A DNA stretch of 6,327 nucleotides from Deinococcus sp. (GCA_028287665.1 JAQBPF010000144.1:1-6327); one strand, 5' to 3'. Positions 1 through 6,327 are shown, counted from the stretch's first letter. The notes: a model not told the origin generated them from the letters alone. Translations and numbers: made by a program.

Positions 1-9
1 GAGCATTTC

Positions 10-22
10 GTCTGTCACAGAC
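10..22. promoter_or_regulatory. 13-base perfect palindrome upstream of the sigma gene
   Basis: GTCTGT-C-ACAGAC is a perfect inverted repeat with a single central base, about 100 bases upstream of the sigma factor start. Such a compact odd palindrome could be a dimeric repressor or activator operator, or a minor hairpin. It does not resemble the 17-base radiation/desiccation response motif of Deinococcus as I know it. The regulatory role is an inference from symmetry and position only. Confidence 0.3.
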
Positions 23-119
23 CTCTCAGCTTTGTGGGCTGGCGGGCAGCGGCTCTGGACTGGGCATTGTGGCCTAGTTCCCTGTTGGGCTGCCAGAAAG
101 TCTGTTGGGGCGGTATGGT

Positions 120-725
120 ATGGGCAACGTGGAACCTGTCGCGGATTTGCCCCCTACACCCTCTGATCTGCTGTCTGCGGAACTGTTGGCACGGCTCACA
201 GCGGGCGAAGAAGCCGCGTGGCACGCCTTTGTGACCGAGTACGAGGGCCGGATGTACGGCTACCTGTACCGCCTGGAAGGCAACAGCGAAGACGCGCTGG
301 ACCTGACCCAGGAAGTGTTTTACCGGGCGTGGCGGTCTATTCGCACCTTCCGGCCCGGAGAGCGCGTGCTGCCGTGGTTGTATCAGGTGGCCCGAAACAC
401 CCAGATCGAATCCCATCGCCGCCGCCAATTACAGCGCTTTAGCCTGGAAGAAGCCCGCGAAGATGTGGGCTTTGAAGTGACCAGTGTCGCCCGGTCGCCC
501 ACGCAGGCTGCCGAGAGCGCCCAGGCCCAGGACCGGGTGCAGCGTGCCCTGCTCAGACTGCCCGAGGAGTACCGGGAAGCGGTGGTGCTGCGCTTTGTAG
601 AGGACCTGCCCTACGATGAAATTGCCCGTATTCAGGGCGTGGCGGTGGGGACGGCCAAAAGCCGCGTGTTCCGGGCCAAAGAGCAGTTGGCCGAACTGTT
701 GGCCGATGTGGCCGACGTGCATTGA
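120..725 (+). CDS. ECF-type RNA polymerase sigma factor (sigma-70 family)
   Basis: This is a 201-residue protein with the two-domain layout of extracytoplasmic-function sigma factors, which direct RNA polymerase to a small set of promoters. Region 2 spans about residues 34-102 and includes DALDLTQEVFYRAW (58-71) and the promoter-melting/-10 recognition stretch around LPWLYQVARNTQIESHRRR. A linker of about 35 residues follows. Region 4 spans about 139-193 and has LRLPEEYREAVVLRFVEDLPYDEIA and the helix-turn-helix VAVGTAKSRVFRAKEQL, which contacts the -35 element. Region 3 is absent, as expected for the ECF class. The ATG at 120 was chosen. A TTG at 105 and a GTG at 129 are in-frame alternatives, the frame is closed by a stop at 75-77, and no strong ribosome site decides between them. 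No anti-sigma gene follows; the next gene encodes a secreted protein. The family call is secure, but the signal and regulon are unknown. Confidence 0.9.
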   Translation: MGNVEPVADLPPTPSDLLSAELLARLTAGEEAAWHAFVTEYEGRMYGYLYRLEGNSEDALDLTQEVFYRAWRSIRTFRPGERVLPWLYQVARNTQIESHRRRQLQRFSLEEAREDVGFEVTSVARSPTQAAESAQAQDRVQRALLRLPEEYREAVVLRFVEDLPYDEIARIQGVAVGTAKSRVFRAKEQLAELLADVADVH

Positions 726-793
726 GCGGGCCACCTTCAACACCCCCAGCGCGCCGCGTAGATTCCTTCACGCCGTCTTAATAGTCTTATCCC

Positions 794-805
794 TAAGCTG
801 AGGGT
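794..805 (+). promoter_or_regulatory. Candidate leaderless -10 box of the PKD/CAP gene
   Basis: TAAGCT (794-799) fits the TANNNT -10 consensus and is followed by exactly six bases before the GTG start at 806. In Deinococcus many mRNAs are leaderless, with the -10 box just upstream of the start codon. No Shine-Dalgarno site is well placed, because the GAGGG here almost touches the start codon. A convincing -35 hexamer is not seen, so this remains a candidate. Confidence 0.4.
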
Positions 806-1849
806 GTGACCGCAGGAACCAAGGGAAACGTACCGCCGCGCTGGGGCCGGGCCTTGCTGCTCGTGGGACTGAGCGCCGTGTCATGGACCGATCTGGGCCG
901 TGGGCTGTCGGCATTGGCGCTGAGCCTCCAGGCGCAGCCACCCATGAGCTACAGCGTTCGGCTGAGTGCCGAGGCCGAGGGCCGCGCCCCACTGGACGTG
1001 ACCCTGGCGGCCACGGTGCCCGGCGGCTACGCCGTGGAGTGGGACTTTGGCGATGGACAGCAGGGCGCAGGAACCCAGGCCCAGCACACCTATTACCGGG
1101 CCGGATCGTACACGGTCAGGACCCGGATTGTGGACGGACAGGGCAGATTGGTCAGTACCGCCACCGGGCGGGTAGACGTGCAGAGCGGCGGCGCAGAACG
1201 GGCCGAAGTAACCCTGCTGCTGGGTTCGGGCGAAGTGCGCGTGAGTGCCGTGGGCAGTGTGGCCTACGCCCCCGGCACGCCCCGTTTTCAGGTGGATGGC
1301 CGCGAGGTCGGGCCAAAAGCTGTGGCGCTGACTGCGGGAACGCACCGGGTCACGGTGAAGGTGCCGGGCAGTACCGGCGTCCTGGAACGCAGCCTCAGCT
1401 TTACGATGGCTCCACTGGGCAGCAGCGTACCTTTTGACGCCGAAGTGCTTCGTCTGACCAACCACGCCCGGCAACGCGGCTGGAACTGCGCGACCCAGCG
1501 GGAAGGCGGCCCGTCCCTGCCGCCTCTGAGCCGCCACCCACAGCTGGATCTGGCCGCCACCGCACAGTCGGCAGGGATGGCTCTGGGCGGATATTTTGCC
1601 CACCAGAGCGCTCTGGACGGCAGTACTCCCTTCCGGCGCGTTCAGGCCACCGGCATGAAACCCCGCAGCAGCGCCGAAAATATTGCCGCTGGTCAGACTT
1701 CGCCGCAAGAAGTGGTGGACAGTTGGCTGCGGAGTCCGGGTCACTGCCGCAACATCATGGGCGACTACGGCTCCATCGGCCTGAGCTACGTGACCCGCCC
1801 CGGTACGAAATACAAGACCTACTGGACGCAGGTGTTTGCCCGCCTGTAA
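806..1849 (+). CDS. Secreted PKD / PEGA-like / CAP-domain protein
   Basis: This is a 347-residue exported protein. An N-terminal hydrophobic stretch (about 15-42) looks like a signal peptide or anchor, with a plausible cleavage near LQA-QPP (43/44). Residues about 50-127 form a PKD domain, with the hallmarks WDFGDG (79-84) and HTYYRAGSYTV (94-104). Residues about 132-200 resemble a PEGA-type beta domain (VDGREVG, then LTAGTHRVTV). Residues about 211-347 form a bacterial CAP/SCP (YkwD-like) domain. It has LRLTNHAR, His265 in YFAHQS, AENIA with Glu291, SWLRSPGHCRNIM with His313, and a terminal YWTQVFA. Cys228 and Cys314 may form a disulfide. PKD domains usually mediate binding at the cell surface; the biochemical role of bacterial CAP proteins is poorly defined. 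The GTG start is the best available one and fits the leaderless box upstream. The protein could bind cell-wall or surface-layer components, which is inferred and not shown. Confidence 0.85.
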   Translation: MTAGTKGNVPPRWGRALLLVGLSAVSWTDLGRGLSALALSLQAQPPMSYSVRLSAEAEGRAPLDVTLAATVPGGYAVEWDFGDGQQGAGTQAQHTYYRAGSYTVRTRIVDGQGRLVSTATGRVDVQSGGAERAEVTLLLGSGEVRVSAVGSVAYAPGTPRFQVDGREVGPKAVALTAGTHRVTVKVPGSTGVLERSLSFTMAPLGSSVPFDAEVLRLTNHARQRGWNCATQREGGPSLPPLSRHPQLDLAATAQSAGMALGGYFAHQSALDGSTPFRRVQATGMKPRSSAENIAAGQTSPQEVVDSWLRSPGHCRNIMGDYGSIGLSYVTRPGTKYKTYWTQVFARL

Positions 1850-1911
1850 GCCAGGAGGCAGCCAGGATTGATCGCCAGGGATTTGGGCAGGCGGCCCCGC
1901 TGGGCCAGCAC

Positions 1912-1946
1912 TTCTCTAGCGCACCTGTTCTCTAGCGCACCTGTTC
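1912..1946. repeat. 16-base tandem duplication across the kinase stop codon
   Basis: The unit TTCTCTAGCGCACCTG occurs twice back to back (1912-1927 and 1928-1943) without mismatch, followed by a third partial start (TTC). On the minus strand the copy at 1928-1943 holds the last codons and TAG stop of the histidine kinase; the copy at 1912-1927 lies just after the stop. Because 16 is not a multiple of three, the second copy is out of frame with the gene. It looks like a recent slippage duplication. Confidence 0.85.
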
Positions 1947-3230
1947 AGCAATAAGGGGCACGCCAAAACGCACCCGCACCACCGTTCCCGCGCCGTCTTC
2001 GGGAGTGTGCAGGGTCACGTCACCGCCGTGGGCACGGGCATAGCGCCGCACCAGCGAAAGGCCGAGACCGTGGCCTTCGGTCAGGCCACGTGGGCCACGT
2101 TCATAGGCCAGGAAGACCCGTTCCCGCAGTTCGGGAGCAATGCCGGGGCCAAAATCCCGCACGGCAATTTCTGGCTGGCCGCCCTGTTCATTGAGGGTCA
2201 GCTGTACAGGGCCGTCCGTGTATTTCAGGGCGTTCTCGACCAGATTCTCGATGACCTGCCGGGTGCGGTTGATGTCCACAGGCCACAGCAGAGGCAGGTC
2301 AGGCACGCTGGCCGTGACGCGGCCCCCAGTTTCGGCGGCGCGGCGCACCAGAGGCCGCAGATCTGTGCGGGTGACCTTCAGCGTCACATCCAGATACAGG
2401 TCATTCAGGCGGCTCAGGTCGGCGCGGCTGGCCAGCTGACTGGCGCTGTCTTCGATGAGCGTCAGCAGATGTTGACGCTGCTCCGGCGTCTCGGCGTGCC
2501 TCATCAGGTCGCTGGCCAGCATCAGGCTTTGCAGCGGGCGGCGCAGTTCGTGGCTGGCCAGATTGAGGGCCTCACGTTGCCGCGCCTCACGCAGGCTGCG
2601 GCGTTCTCGTTCGCTGCGCCACAGCCACAGCGCCCGCACGGTCAGCAGCATACTCAGCAGCCCGGTCAGCACAGCAGTCCCTATCAGGGCGCTCCGCATA
2701 TCCGAAAAGGCTTTGAAGTACTCGACCCCCGTTTCCTGTCCGTAATTGTTGGCCTGAGAGTTCAGAGCAACGGCCTCGGCCCCAGCGGCGGCCACCGATT
2801 CGGCTGTGTCCTGCTCCAGCAAACGGTTGACCTCTTCCAGTCGGGCATCGCCGTAGCTTTCTACCTTGTCCAGAGCCGCGAACTGGCCGGGATTCTGGGC
2901 ACTGGAACGGGCACGCTCACGTACATCCGGCAGGTCGGCGGCAGGCTGTTGGGGATCAAGGCGGGCCACCTGGTACCCCAGAATGTCCTGCACCAACCCC
3001 TGATAGGCGTAGGGCGACCACCCGCTGTCATTTTCCAGCAGTTGGGTATAGGCGGGCCGAGTGACCATCAGCAACAGCACCACGGTCAGCACGGCGGGCA
3101 GGCCAGCCAGGACCACTTCCCGCACGGTTACGGCGCGGGGAACCCCCTTGGCCCGGTCTTGGCCGACAGCTGCGCGGCGTTCGCCCACAGCGGTGCGGCG
3201 TTCTCTGGACTGTGACCGGGCGCGGCTCAT
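1932..3230 (-). CDS. Membrane sensor histidine kinase
   Basis: This is a 432-residue two-component sensor kinase. A basic cytoplasmic N-terminus leads to a first membrane helix (about 36-58). An extracytoplasmic, largely helical sensor region of about 120 residues (59-179) and a second membrane helix (about 180-203) follow. No HAMP domain is evident. The HisKA dimerisation helix carries the phospho-acceptor His227 in [10 protein letters not shown]. The ATPase domain shows the N-box ([11 protein letters not shown], Asn329/Asn333), G1 (DFGPG, 359-363), an F-box-like VFLAYERG and G2 (GHGLGL, 386-391), so the kinase should be active. The ATG at 3230 overlaps the stop of the preceding gene as ATGA, which points to translational coupling. 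A GTG at 3260 would add 10 residues and a larger overlap. No response regulator gene is next to it. The signal is unknown; its partner is probably the exported protein encoded just upstream. Confidence 0.93.
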   Translation of the reverse strand: MSRARSQSRERRTAVGERRAAVGQDRAKGVPRAVTVREVVLAGLPAVLTVVLLLMVTRPAYTQLLENDSGWSPYAYQGLVQDILGYQVARLDPQQPAADLPDVRERARSSAQNPGQFAALDKVESYGDARLEEVNRLLEQDTAESVAAAGAEAVALNSQANNYGQETGVEYFKAFSDMRSALIGTAVLTGLLSMLLTVRALWLWRSERERRSLREARQREALNLASHELRRPLQSLMLASDLMRHAETPEQRQHLLTLIEDSASQLASRADLSRLNDLYLDVTLKVTRTDLRPLVRRAAETGGRVTASVPDLPLLWPVDINRTRQVIENLVENALKYTDGPVQLTLNEQGGQPEIAVRDFGPGIAPELRERVFLAYERGPRGLTEGHGLGLSLVRRYARAHGGDVTLHTPEDGAGTVVRVRFGVPLIAEQVR

Positions 3231-3886
3231 GGTGCGGGGGCAATCTTGACGGCGTACCACACCCAGTAACGGGAATACAGCCGGGCCGAGAGCCGCGTGG
3301 CGTCCGCCGGAATCACCACGGTCAGCGGGCCTTTTTCCAGAATTGGAATGGGTTTGCCGCTGGCTGTATGGGCCAACATCAGCGGTGTACTCAGGTAGTC
3401 GCTGGCCCGAATAACGGTAATAAACCCGTTGCTGGCATACACCCGCAGGTCTTTGCCCAGGAACCCCCCCAACCAGGCCAGATCGCGCAACGGGACGCCC
3501 TCGTACGTAAAGGTGCGGTGCAGTTGGGGCTGCTCGGTCGTGTAGCGCATGGTCGGCAGCGCCAGCAACTGAGTCCGCGTCAGCTTGAGGCTCCCCTCCG
3601 GACGCTCCAGCGTCAGCATCACGCGTTCACCCGGTTTGGCGGCGGGCAGGACCGTTTTGGCGGGGCGCAGGTAGTGAAAAGTACGCGGAGGGTTGGGCAG
3701 GGCCGGAATGGGCGAGGATTGATGGGGCAGAGGGAGGACAGAAACCTGCTGCACCACGGCAGCCAGCCCGCCTTCAGGTAGCCCGGACGCGACCAGCACC
3801 ACCAGCGCAGCCGAGCAGACCAGCCTCAATCTCCTGATCATCCAGAGATGAGCCGTCTGTCTTAAGCCGGGTTTGTGGCGGGTCAC
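3227..3886 (-). CDS. Exported molybdopterin-binding-fold protein, probable partner of the kinase
   Basis: This is a 219-residue protein with a basic N-terminus and a hydrophobic signal segment (about 20-43). A proline-rich stretch follows (50-68), then a domain (about 85-215) that resembles the sulfite-oxidase/YedY-like oxidoreductase molybdopterin-binding fold. Recognisable pieces are [49 protein letters not shown] and YWVWYAVKI. The only cysteine is Cys24 in the signal region, so the cysteine that ligates molybdenum in sulfite oxidase and YedY is missing, and catalysis of that type is unlikely. The stop overlaps the kinase ATG by four bases, suggesting that this is an extracytoplasmic sensing partner (inferred). 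The GTG at 3886 was chosen because a TANNNT box lies six bases upstream. The ATG at 3841 would give a shorter, tidier signal peptide and is a real alternative. Confidence 0.75.
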   Translation of the reverse strand: MTRHKPGLRQTAHLWMIRRLRLVCSAALVVLVASGLPEGGLAAVVQQVSVLPLPHQSSPIPALPNPPRTFHYLRPAKTVLPAAKPGERVMLTLERPEGSLKLTRTQLLALPTMRYTTEQPQLHRTFTYEGVPLRDLAWLGGFLGKDLRVYASNGFITVIRASDYLSTPLMLAHTASGKPIPILEKGPLTVVIPADATRLSARLYSRYWVWYAVKIAPAP

Positions 3887-3892
3887 TCAGGC

Positions 3893-3898
3893 AGTTTA
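3893..3898 (-). promoter_or_regulatory. Candidate leaderless -10 box of the molybdopterin-fold/kinase operon
   Basis: Read on the minus strand, TAAACT ends six bases before the GTG start at 3886, the same geometry as the box before the GTG gene at 806. An overlapping TAGTCT (3903-3898) is an alternative -10. No clear TTGACA-like -35 sits 16-18 bases upstream. The evidence is spacing and consensus only. Confidence 0.35.
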
Positions 3899-3938
3899 GA
3901 CTATTGATTGGCAAGGAAGGTAGGTTGAGCACCTCTAT

Positions 3939-3944
3939 TTGACT
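3939..3944 (+). promoter_or_regulatory. Possible -35 element for the DUF4384 gene
   Basis: TTGACT matches the sigma-A -35 consensus in five of six positions and lies in the 188-base divergent intergenic region (3887-4074). At 17 bases downstream only a poor -10 (CGGATT) is present, so the promoter is uncertain. The rest of this intergenic region shows no other clear element. If used, it would give an untranslated leader of roughly 100 bases. Confidence 0.2.
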
Positions 3945-4063
3945 AGCCTGTCATTTAAACCCGGATTCAGATTCTCGGCAGCCGAAGTTCGTCTGATGGC
4001 CAGATGAGAAGAAGACCACGGTTCCCTGCCGGGGAGGTCAGGCCCAAGTCACGCGCGGCGGGC

Positions 4064-4067
4064 AGGA
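4064..4067 (+). promoter_or_regulatory. Ribosome binding site of the DUF4384 gene
   Basis: AGGA lies seven bases before the ATG at 4075 and supports that start. This gene therefore appears to use a Shine-Dalgarno leader, unlike the two GTG-started genes with close -10 boxes. Confidence 0.6.
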
Positions 4068-4074
4068 TGGACCC

Positions 4075-4989
4075 ATGAAGAACAAGTTGACCCTTACTGC
4101 CAGAGTGACCCTCAGTGCCCTGCTCGCTGCCGCAACGTTGGGCAGCGTTCAGGCCGCTCCCCAGATCAGCGCCCAGAGCATCATCGTGAATCCTGTGCCG
4201 ACCACTGTGAATGTGCGCGTCTGGACCGACCGCGACGCCAGCGGCACCCAGACCCCCAACTACTACCCCGGCGAGAACATTCGCCTGTACGCCAGCGTGT
4301 CTCAGGATTCGTATGTGTACCTGTTCAACATTGATCCTCAGGGTCAGGTCGACCTGATTTTGCCCAACGGCTACGCAGGCGGTGCCAACTTCCTGAAGGC
4401 CAACACGGTCAAAGTCTTTCCCAGCAACGGCGACGCCTTTACCTTTACGATTGCCGCACCCTACGGTCTGAACAAGGTGTTGGCGGTGGCCAGCAAGACG
4501 GCCCTGAACATCGACCAGATCGCCAAAGTGCGTGCAGGCCAGAACAGCTTTGCCCCCGTCAGCCCTACAGCACAGGGACCACAGCGTTTGGCCCAGGCGC
4601 TCAGCATCGTGGTGAACCCCGTGCCCCAGAACACCTGGGATTCGGCCACCGCGTTTTATAACGTGGCACAGGGCAATGTGGCCCCCGTTCGCCCTGTTCC
4701 TGTTCAGCCGGTGCAGCCTGCTCCTGTACGCCCAGCGCCTGTACAGCCTGCTCCCGTACAGCCCACCTACACCACGGGCGTCACGCGCAGCAGCTTCAGC
4801 AACAACCGCTCGCTGGCAGACGTGAACAACGAATACGTCAACCGTTTGCGGAATGAGGGCTTTACGCTGGTCAGCAGCCGCCTGACCGGAAACCATATTC
4901 GCAGCGAATTCCAGAGCCGCCGGGGCACCGCCACCCTTGAAGTGAAGCAGCGTGGCAACCGCTTCGACGTGACCATTACGCGCCGATAA
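4075..4989 (+). CDS. Exported DUF4384-family envelope protein with proline-rich linker
   Basis: This is a 304-residue protein with a classical signal peptide: basic MKNK, a hydrophobic core, and likely cleavage after VQA at 27/28. Residues about 43-182 fit the DUF4384 domain, with VRVWTDRD, a Pro-Gly turn in [29 protein letters not shown] (62-90) and DLILPNGY. In this family the domain is found in bacterial surface and regulatory proteins, but its function is unknown. A proline/valine-rich linker (about 204-230, PAPVQP-like units) connects it to a small basic C-terminal domain (about 237-304). That domain has [18 protein letters not shown] and ends in alternating strands that could bind the envelope. 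The motif SI(I/V)VNPVP occurs at 35-42 and again at 177-184, bracketing the domain. The gene stands alone between a divergent region and an intrinsic terminator, so it is probably monocistronic. A structural envelope role is inferred. Confidence 0.85.
   Translation: MKNKLTLTARVTLSALLAAATLGSVQAAPQISAQSIIVNPVPTTVNVRVWTDRDASGTQTPNYYPGENIRLYASVSQDSYVYLFNIDPQGQVDLILPNGYAGGANFLKANTVKVFPSNGDAFTFTIAAPYGLNKVLAVASKTALNIDQIAKVRAGQNSFAPVSPTAQGPQRLAQALSIVVNPVPQNTWDSATAFYNVAQGNVAPVRPVPVQPVQPAPVRPAPVQPAPVQPTYTTGVTRSSFSNNRSLADVNNEYVNRLRNEGFTLVSSRLTGNHIRSEFQSRRGTATLEVKQRGNRFDVTITRR
4684..4764 (+). repeat. Degenerate proline-rich coding repeat
   Basis: Within the DUF4384 gene, units related to CAGCCTGCTCCTGTAC repeat imperfectly and encode PVQPAPV/PVRPAPV-type steps (residues about 204-230). 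Such runs form extended, stiff linkers that can span the envelope. Their length often varies between strains by slippage, though that has not been observed here. Confidence 0.7.
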
Positions 4990-5008
4990 AGCTTTTCTCT
5001 CTTCTTTC

Positions 5009-5043
5009 AACCGCCGTTCCTGTCTTCAGGGCGGCGGTTTTTT
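5009..5043 (+). terminator. Intrinsic terminator of the DUF4384 gene
   Basis: The arm AACCGCCG (5009-5016) pairs perfectly with CGGCGGTT (5032-5039). An inner stem CCTG/CAGG closes a TCTT loop, and a run of six T (5038-5043) follows. It sits 19 bases after the stop codon at 4989, a textbook rho-independent terminator that separates this gene from the dehydrogenase region. Confidence 0.9.
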
Positions 5044-5169
5044 GGGTGGAGGAACGGCAGGCGGTGGGGCTTGATGTCTCCCCTACCCAAACGGGCGTTA
5101 GGCAGGTCTGGTAGGCTGGACCTCTCAAGCAGTAAGACAGGACGCAGCAACGGTGACCCAGGTGAGGGA

Positions 5170-5262
5170 ATGACGGTTCGCACACACAATCTGACCGATT
5201 CGGCAGTGTCCGGCAGCACCAGCGCTGGCACGCGCCTGCTCAACCAGCGCCGCGCTCCCTAG
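5170..5262 (+). CDS. Possible 30-residue leader peptide (uncertain)
   Basis: An ATG at 5170 opens a 30-codon frame ending in TAG at 5260-5262, 61 bases before the E1 alpha start. AGGTGA (5160-5165) lies four bases ahead and could act as a ribosome site. The peptide (starting [10 protein letters not shown], ending NQRRAP) is polar, has no membrane segment and no run of branched-chain residues, so there is no direct sign of attenuation. The frame is open upstream to a TTG at 5071. It may be a chance ORF in GC-rich DNA, and I do not recognise it. Confidence 0.2.
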   Translation: MTVRTHNLTDSAVSGSTSAGTRLLNQRRAP

Positions 5263-5313
5263 GCCAGTTGGATCGAATTCCTGCCTGCCTGTTTCCGCGC
5301 CGCCTCCCTGTTC

Positions 5314-5318
5314 AGGAG
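5314..5318 (+). promoter_or_regulatory. Ribosome binding site of the E1 alpha gene
   Basis: AGGAG lies five bases before the ATG at 5324. This is a strong Shine-Dalgarno match and fixes the start of the dehydrogenase gene. Confidence 0.8.
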
Positions 5319-5323
5319 TCTCC

Positions 5324-6327
5324 ATGACAAACTTCAGTTCTGCCCCCACAACGGACGCCCCCGCCGCCTCCCACCCTTCAGATACCCACGCTTCCGATAC
5401 CTTCCCCCGGCACGCGCCCGCCACCGACATTCCTTTTCAGTTGCTGGCCCCGGACGGCACCGCGCCCAATCCGGACGCCCTGCCCGACCCCCAGACCCGC
5501 CTGAGCCTGTACCGCCATATGCGCCGGATTCGCCACTTCGACGAGCGCGGCTGGGTGCTGTACCGCACGGGTCGGCTGGGGGTGTTCCCGCCGTTTAAGG
5601 GCATGGAAGGCAGTCAGGTAGGCACAGCAGCGGCCCTGACCTCTGACGACTGGCTGTTTCCCACCTACCGCGATACGGGCGCGGCCCTGACCCTGGGCCT
5701 GCCGATTGCCCGCACGCTGGCCTACTGGCGCACCAGTCCGCACGGCTGGCATATGCCAGAAAATCTGAAAGTCCTGCCCTTCTACATCCCGATTGCCACC
5801 CAGTACCCGCACGCGGTGGGCGCGGCGTTGGCCGAGCAGCGCAAGGGGACCAAGAATGTGGCGATGGCCTACATCGGAGACGGGGGCAGCAGCGAGGGCG
5901 ACTTTCACGAGGCGCTGAATTTTGCGGGCGCACTGAACGCGCCGTGCATCTTTATTTTGCAGAACAATGGCTGGGCCATCAGCGTGCCCACCCGCACCCA
6001 GACCCGCGCCGTGAACTTGGCCCGCCGCGCCGATGGGTACGGCATTCCCGGCGTGCGCGTGGACGGCAACGATGTCCTGGCGACCTATCAGGTGACGGCG
6101 GAAGCGGTGGCCCGTGCCCGCGCCGGACAGGGGCCGACCCTGATCGAAACCGTGACCTACCGCATTGCCGCGCACACGGTGGCCGACGATCCCACCCGCT
6201 ACCGCACCGACGCCGATACCGCTGGCTGGGCCGAAAAGGACCCGATTACGCGCCTGCGCCTGCATCTGCTGGCCGAAGGGATTCTGACCGAGGAGAGCGA
6301 CGCCGCCCTGCTGAAAGAGATTGCCGA
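5324..6327 (+). CDS. 2-oxoacid dehydrogenase E1 component, alpha subunit (partial, 3' end beyond window)
   Basis: 334 codons are visible and the frame is still open at the window edge; homologues are around 360-400 residues, so little is missing. E1 alpha/beta uses thiamine diphosphate to decarboxylate a 2-oxoacid and passes the acyl group to lipoyl-E2. The TPP/Mg motif is complete: GDG at 185-187, then 26 residues, then Asn214-Asn215. The substrate-entry part reads [10 protein letters not shown] and FPTYRD. The conserved active-site loop His is His284 in [13 protein letters not shown], a sequence much like Bacillus/Geobacillus PdhA. An N-terminal tail of about 35 residues rich in Ala, Pro, Thr and Ser precedes the fold. 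The substrate may be pyruvate or branched-chain 2-oxoacids. The branched-chain enzyme is somewhat favoured, since deinococci carry a separate homodimeric AceE-type PDH. E1 beta and E2 genes should follow. The start is fixed by the AGGAG site. Confidence 0.93.
   Translation, partial: MTNFSSAPTTDAPAASHPSDTHASDTFPRHAPATDIPFQLLAPDGTAPNPDALPDPQTRLSLYRHMRRIRHFDERGWVLYRTGRLGVFPPFKGMEGSQVGTAAALTSDDWLFPTYRDTGAALTLGLPIARTLAYWRTSPHGWHMPENLKVLPFYIPIATQYPHAVGAALAEQRKGTKNVAMAYIGDGGSSEGDFHEALNFAGALNAPCIFILQNNGWAISVPTRTQTRAVNLARRADGYGIPGVRVDGNDVLATYQVTAEAVARARAGQGPTLIETVTYRIAAHTVADDPTRYRTDADTAGWAEKDPITRLRLHLLAEGILTEESDAALLKEIA

Larger units (their letters stand above)
5044..5323 (+). other. Leader region upstream of the dehydrogenase E1 alpha gene
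   Basis: Together with the terminator this makes a gap of more than 300 bases without an assured gene. It holds TANNNT-like TAGGCT (5112-5117) without a convincing -35, a possible 30-codon ORF (5170-5262), and a 10-base palindrome CCAGCGCTGG (5219-5228). The E1 alpha ribosome site lies at its end. I see no recognisable riboswitch: the T-box signature sequence and a second terminator hairpin are both absent. The operon promoter most likely lies here, but I cannot place it firmly. Confidence 0.5.

Noticed and set aside
881..1744. 287-residue antisense frame opposite the PKD/CAP gene
   Set aside because: Shadow of a gene with clear PKD and CAP motifs; no own start signals.
1893..1906. Hairpin GGCCC-CGCT-GGGCC between the convergent genes as a terminator
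   Set aside because: The stem is only five base pairs and no T run follows on either strand.
2007..3215. 402-residue open frame on the + strand opposite the histidine kinase
   Set aside because: The minus-strand frame has all kinase motifs. The antisense frame is a low-stop shadow typical of GC-rich genes and shows no domain.
3967..5010. 347-residue open frame on the - strand opposite the DUF4384 gene
   Set aside because: It fully covers a gene with a signal peptide, ribosome site and terminator on the other strand. Its translation has no recognisable motif.
5126..5172. T-box or other riboswitch ahead of the dehydrogenase gene
   Set aside because: The leader lacks the conserved T-box sequence and any terminator/antiterminator pair, and does not match another riboswitch I can recognise.
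5746..5759. 14-base perfect palindrome CTGGCATATGCCAG
   Set aside because: It lies inside the E1 alpha coding region and encodes a stretch (GWHMPE) that aligns with a known family segment, so coding constraint plus chance explains it.
5378..6265. 295-residue antisense frame opposite E1 alpha
   Set aside because: Shadow of a gene with a complete TPP-binding motif.

Overview
The window is GC-rich chromosomal DNA that most likely comes from a Deinococcus or close relative. Three things suggest this: the codon use, the GTG-started genes with a TANNNT box six bases upstream (the leaderless arrangement known to be common in Deinococcus), and the gene types (DUF4384 surface protein, PKD/CAP secreted protein, Bacillus-like 2-oxoacid dehydrogenase E1 alpha). 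The genus call is an inference, since no marker gene is present. No RNA gene, insertion sequence, phage gene or CRISPR array is visible.

Left part (about 1-1850, + strand): an ECF-type sigma factor is followed after about 80 bases by a secreted three-part protein (PKD, a PEGA-like stretch, then a CAP/SCP domain). No anti-sigma factor gene lies beside the sigma gene in this window.

Middle part (about 1930-3890, - strand): a two-gene unit reads towards the secreted-protein gene. Its first gene encodes an exported protein with the sulfite-oxidase/YedY-like molybdopterin-binding fold but no cysteine outside the signal region. Its second encodes a membrane sensor histidine kinase that starts in a 4-base ATGA overlap with the first. 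The coupling suggests that the exported protein feeds a signal to the kinase. No response regulator gene is present here. A 16-base tandem duplication spans the kinase stop codon.

Right part (about 3890-6327, + strand): after a divergent intergenic region comes an exported DUF4384 protein with a proline-rich linker, closed by a clear intrinsic terminator. A leader of about 280 bases, holding a possible 30-codon ORF, then leads into the E1 alpha subunit of a pyruvate or branched-chain 2-oxoacid dehydrogenase, which runs off the window end. The partner genes (E1 beta, E2) would be expected just beyond.

Overall this looks like ordinary Deinococcus-type chromosome rich in envelope and signalling genes. 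The most interesting element is the coupled pair of cysteine-less molybdopterin-fold protein and histidine kinase.
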